Source of the DNA: Polaribacter vadi
GTDB lineage: Bacteria > Bacteroidota > Bacteroidia > Flavobacteriales > Flavobacteriaceae
Direction: 5' to 3'
NCBI RefSeq assembly: GCF_001761365.1
Contig: NZ_CP017477.1
Span: forward strand, 22,501-86,500
DNA: 64,000 bases
This document shows, one piece after another, positions 61,947 through 64,000 of the stretch; positions within the stretch are counted from its first letter, which is position 1; the number at the start of each line of letters is the position of its first letter. Position numbers and translations under genes: made by a program. The notes beneath the pieces are model-generated. The model saw nothing but the letters and a program-made list of their open reading frames with translations, was not told the DNA's origin and searched no databases.

Positions 61947-64000
61947 ATGAATCAAGATTATATCATACCAAATGAATGGTCTATCCTAGAAGAAGGATTT
62001 GACGCGAAAATGGTTAAATCTTCAGAAAGTTTATTCAGTATTGGTAATGGAGCCATGGGTCAACGTGCTAATTTTGAAGAAAAATATACAGGAGAAACTT
62101 TTCAAGGAAGTTATATTGCAGGTGTTTATTATCCTGATAAAACACGAGTTGGTTGGTGGAAAAACGGTTATCCAGAATACTTCGCAAAAGTTTTAAACGC
62201 ACCAAATTGGATTGGTATTAACGTTAAAATTAACGAAGAAGAGTTAGATTTACATGCGTGTAAATCTGTATCGAACTTTAAAAGAGAACTCAACATGAAA
62301 GAAGGTTGGTTGGCTAGAAGTTTTGAAGCTGTTTTGCAAAACGACATCAAAATTAAAGTTGATACTAAGCGTTTTTTAAGTTTAGAATTGGATGAAGTTG
62401 GTGCAATTGAGTATAATGTAACTCCTGTAAATGAAGATTGTAAAATTACTTTTTCTCCTTATTTAGATGCTGGGATTACCAATGAAGATACCAATTGGGA
62501 TGATCAATTTTGGGATGTTTTAGAAGTAACTCAAAACAACCAACAATCTTATATAGAAGCAAAAACGATGAAAACTAATTTTCATACGTGTACTTTTATG
62601 GAATCTCGTTTATTTATAAACGATAATGAGGTAATTACAGGCTGTAATAATAACAAAACATCAAATTATACTGCTTGCCATTATCAACAAGAAATCAAGA
62701 AAAACGAAACCTATACAATTCATAAATTTGGTGGATATGTTGTTGATAGAAACCATAAGAAAGACGAATTAGTTGCTGCAGCAAAAGATATTTTAGACAA
62801 AGCAGTAAGTTTTGGATTTGAAGCCATGTTAGAAACCCAGAAAAATTCTTGGGCAGAAATCTGGAACATGTCAGATATTACTATTGATGGTGATGTAAAA
62901 GCACAACAAGGAATTCGTTTTAATATTTTTCAACTAAATCAAACCTATTTAGGAACTGATATTTCTTTAAATATTGGACCAAAAGGTTTTACTGGAGAAA
63001 AATATGGAGGAAGTACTTATTGGGATACAGAAGCGTACTGTATTCCTTTTTATATGGCAACCAAAGATCAATCTGTTGCAAGAACTTTGCTAGAATACAG
63101 ATATAATCATTTAGAAAAAGCCATTGAAAATGCAGCAAAACTCGGTTTTAAAAACGGAGCAGCTTTATACCCAATGGTTACTATGAATGGTGAGGAATGC
63201 CATAATGAATGGGAAATCACTTTTGAAGAAATTCACAGAAATGGCGCCATTGCTTTTGCAATTTTTAATTATTACAGATTTACAGACGATTATTCTTACA
63301 TTCCAGAAAAAGGATTGGAAGTTTTAATCGGAATTGCACGTTTTTGGCATCAAAGGGTAAATTTCTCTACAGATAAAAATAAATATGTAATGTTAGGGGT
63401 AACTGGACCTAATGAATATGAAAATAACATCAACAATAATTGGTATACAAATTACATTGCAAAATGGTGTTTAGAGTATACTTTAAAAAACATTGAAATT
63501 GTAAAAGTGGATCATATTTCTGATTATATCAGAATTAAAGAAAAAACGAATTTTACAGATGAAGAGTTGGCTTCTTTTAAAGACGTAGCAGACAATATGT
63601 ATTTTCCATATTCAGAAAAGCATGATGTTTATTTACAACAAGATGGTTTCTTAGATAAGGAATTAATTACAGTTGCAGATTTAGATAAAAGCCAAAGGCC
63701 TATCAACCAGAAATGGAGTTGGGACAGAATTTTACGTTCTCCATACATAAAACAAGCAGATGTTTTGCAAGGTTTTTATATGTTCGAAAATGATTTTTCT
63801 ACGGAAGAATTAGAGCGTCATTTCGATTTTTATGAGCCATTTACAGTGCATGAAAGTTCGCTTTCTCCTTGTGTACATAGTATTCAAGCAGCAAAGTTAA
63901 ACAGAATGGATCAGGCATATGAATTCTATTTAAGAACTTCACGTTTGGATTTAGATGATTATAATCACGAAGTTGAAGAAGGTTTGCATATAACCTCTAT
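61947..64000 (+). CDS. GH65 phosphorylase, maltose phosphorylase type, 3' end outside the window
   Basis: Open from the ATG at 61947 to the window end (684 codons seen of about 770). Motifs: LNIGPKGFTGEKYGGSTYWD, HNEWE near 419-423, where the family's catalytic acid glutamate lies, and TGPNEYENNINNNWYTN. The last codons, NHEVEEGLHITS, fit the GH65 region that continues with a phosphate-binding loop. Likely splits maltose by phosphorolysis to glucose and beta-glucose-1-phosphate; kojibiose or trehalose types cannot be excluded by eye, but the neighbours favour maltose. Preceded by hairpins in the gap after pgmB. Confidence 0.9.
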   Translation, partial: MNQDYIIPNEWSILEEGFDAKMVKSSESLFSIGNGAMGQRANFEEKYTGETFQGSYIAGVYYPDKTRVGWWKNGYPEYFAKVLNAPNWIGINVKINEEELDLHACKSVSNFKRELNMKEGWLARSFEAVLQNDIKIKVDTKRFLSLELDEVGAIEYNVTPVNEDCKITFSPYLDAGITNEDTNWDDQFWDVLEVTQNNQQSYIEAKTMKTNFHTCTFMESRLFINDNEVITGCNNNKTSNYTACHYQQEIKKNETYTIHKFGGYVVDRNHKKDELVAAAKDILDKAVSFGFEAMLETQKNSWAEIWNMSDITIDGDVKAQQGIRFNIFQLNQTYLGTDISLNIGPKGFTGEKYGGSTYWDTEAYCIPFYMATKDQSVARTLLEYRYNHLEKAIENAAKLGFKNGAALYPMVTMNGEECHNEWEITFEEIHRNGAIAFAIFNYYRFTDDYSYIPEKGLEVLIGIARFWHQRVNFSTDKNKYVMLGVTGPNEYENNINNNWYTNYIAKWCLEYTLKNIEIVKVDHISDYIRIKEKTNFTDEELASFKDVADNMYFPYSEKHDVYLQQDGFLDKELITVADLDKSQRPINQKWSWDRILRSPYIKQADVLQGFYMFENDFSTEELERHFDFYEPFTVHESSLSPCVHSIQAAKLNRMDQAYEFYLRTSRLDLDDYNHEVEEGLHITS

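Noticed and set aside
61999..62196. Small plus-strand ORF in the GH65 region
   Set aside because: It runs in another frame inside the GH65 coding sequence, which has clear family motifs.

Overview
The window is a stretch of an AT-rich (by eye about 70% A+T) chromosome from the Bacteroidota, almost certainly a Flavobacteriaceae member, and the protein set looks most like a marine Polaribacter-type organism (genus is an inference). The evidence is: type IX secretion (T9SS) genes and cargo (PorQ, PorP/SprF, type A and type B C-terminal sorting domains), a SusC/SusD/SusE/SusF starch locus, Bacteroidota-type promoters (TAnnTTTG with an upstream TTTG), very few Shine-Dalgarno sequences, and many TAATG/ATGA start-stop overlaps.

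Layout. 1-5.1 kb: 5'-truncated porQ, cmk, queE, an exported RidA-like lipoprotein and rpsA with a structured leader. 5.3-11.8 kb: an iron/siderophore uptake block (TonB-dependent receptor, DUF4198 protein, two small membrane proteins, PepSY membrane protein) with a divergent AraC-type regulator and a 7-1-7 dyad between them. 11.8-17.5 kb: glmM, a barrel protein, a class V aminotransferase, and two tandem lipid A-type acyltransferases. 17.5-25 kb: rhomboid protease, tRNA-Gly and tRNA-Met (with a duplicated tRNA-Gly 3' end), START-like protein, class IV aminotransferase, YqgE, HU, fmt, recQ, an NTPase. 25-34.8 kb: periplasmic chaperone operon (two parvulin PPIases and a lipoprotein), MoxR, rsmD, DUF3822, RecD-like helicase, LpxR. 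34.8-45.2 kb: two tandem PPK2 polyphosphate kinases, a 1577-residue type B T9SS surface protein with its PorP/SprF partner, a small phosphatase, Smr protein and a cysteine desulfurase.

45.4-64 kb is a starch/maltodextrin utilization locus. On the minus strand run susC, susD, susE, susF, a T9SS-exported GH13 alpha-amylase, a second T9SS-exported protein of unknown function and a 60-residue small protein. Divergently, on the plus strand, run a LacI-type regulator, an MFS sugar transporter, beta-phosphoglucomutase and a GH65 maltose phosphorylase-type enzyme cut by the window end. Together they describe surface capture and hydrolysis of starch, outer-membrane uptake of maltodextrin, inner-membrane import, and phosphorolysis to glucose and beta-glucose-1-phosphate, then glucose-6-phosphate. 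Three sites sharing a 16-bp frame (ACGAAAnCGnnnTCGT) flank lacI, and a strong terminator sits between susF and the amylase gene.

No CRISPR array, phage, transposase or obvious defence system was found. The most noteworthy signals are non-coding: a possible pseudoknot in the rpsA leader, the duplicated tRNA-Gly 3' end with its terminator, intergenic hairpin elements sharing one architecture, the operator set and internal terminator of the starch locus, and a 60-residue possibly exported peptide at its end.
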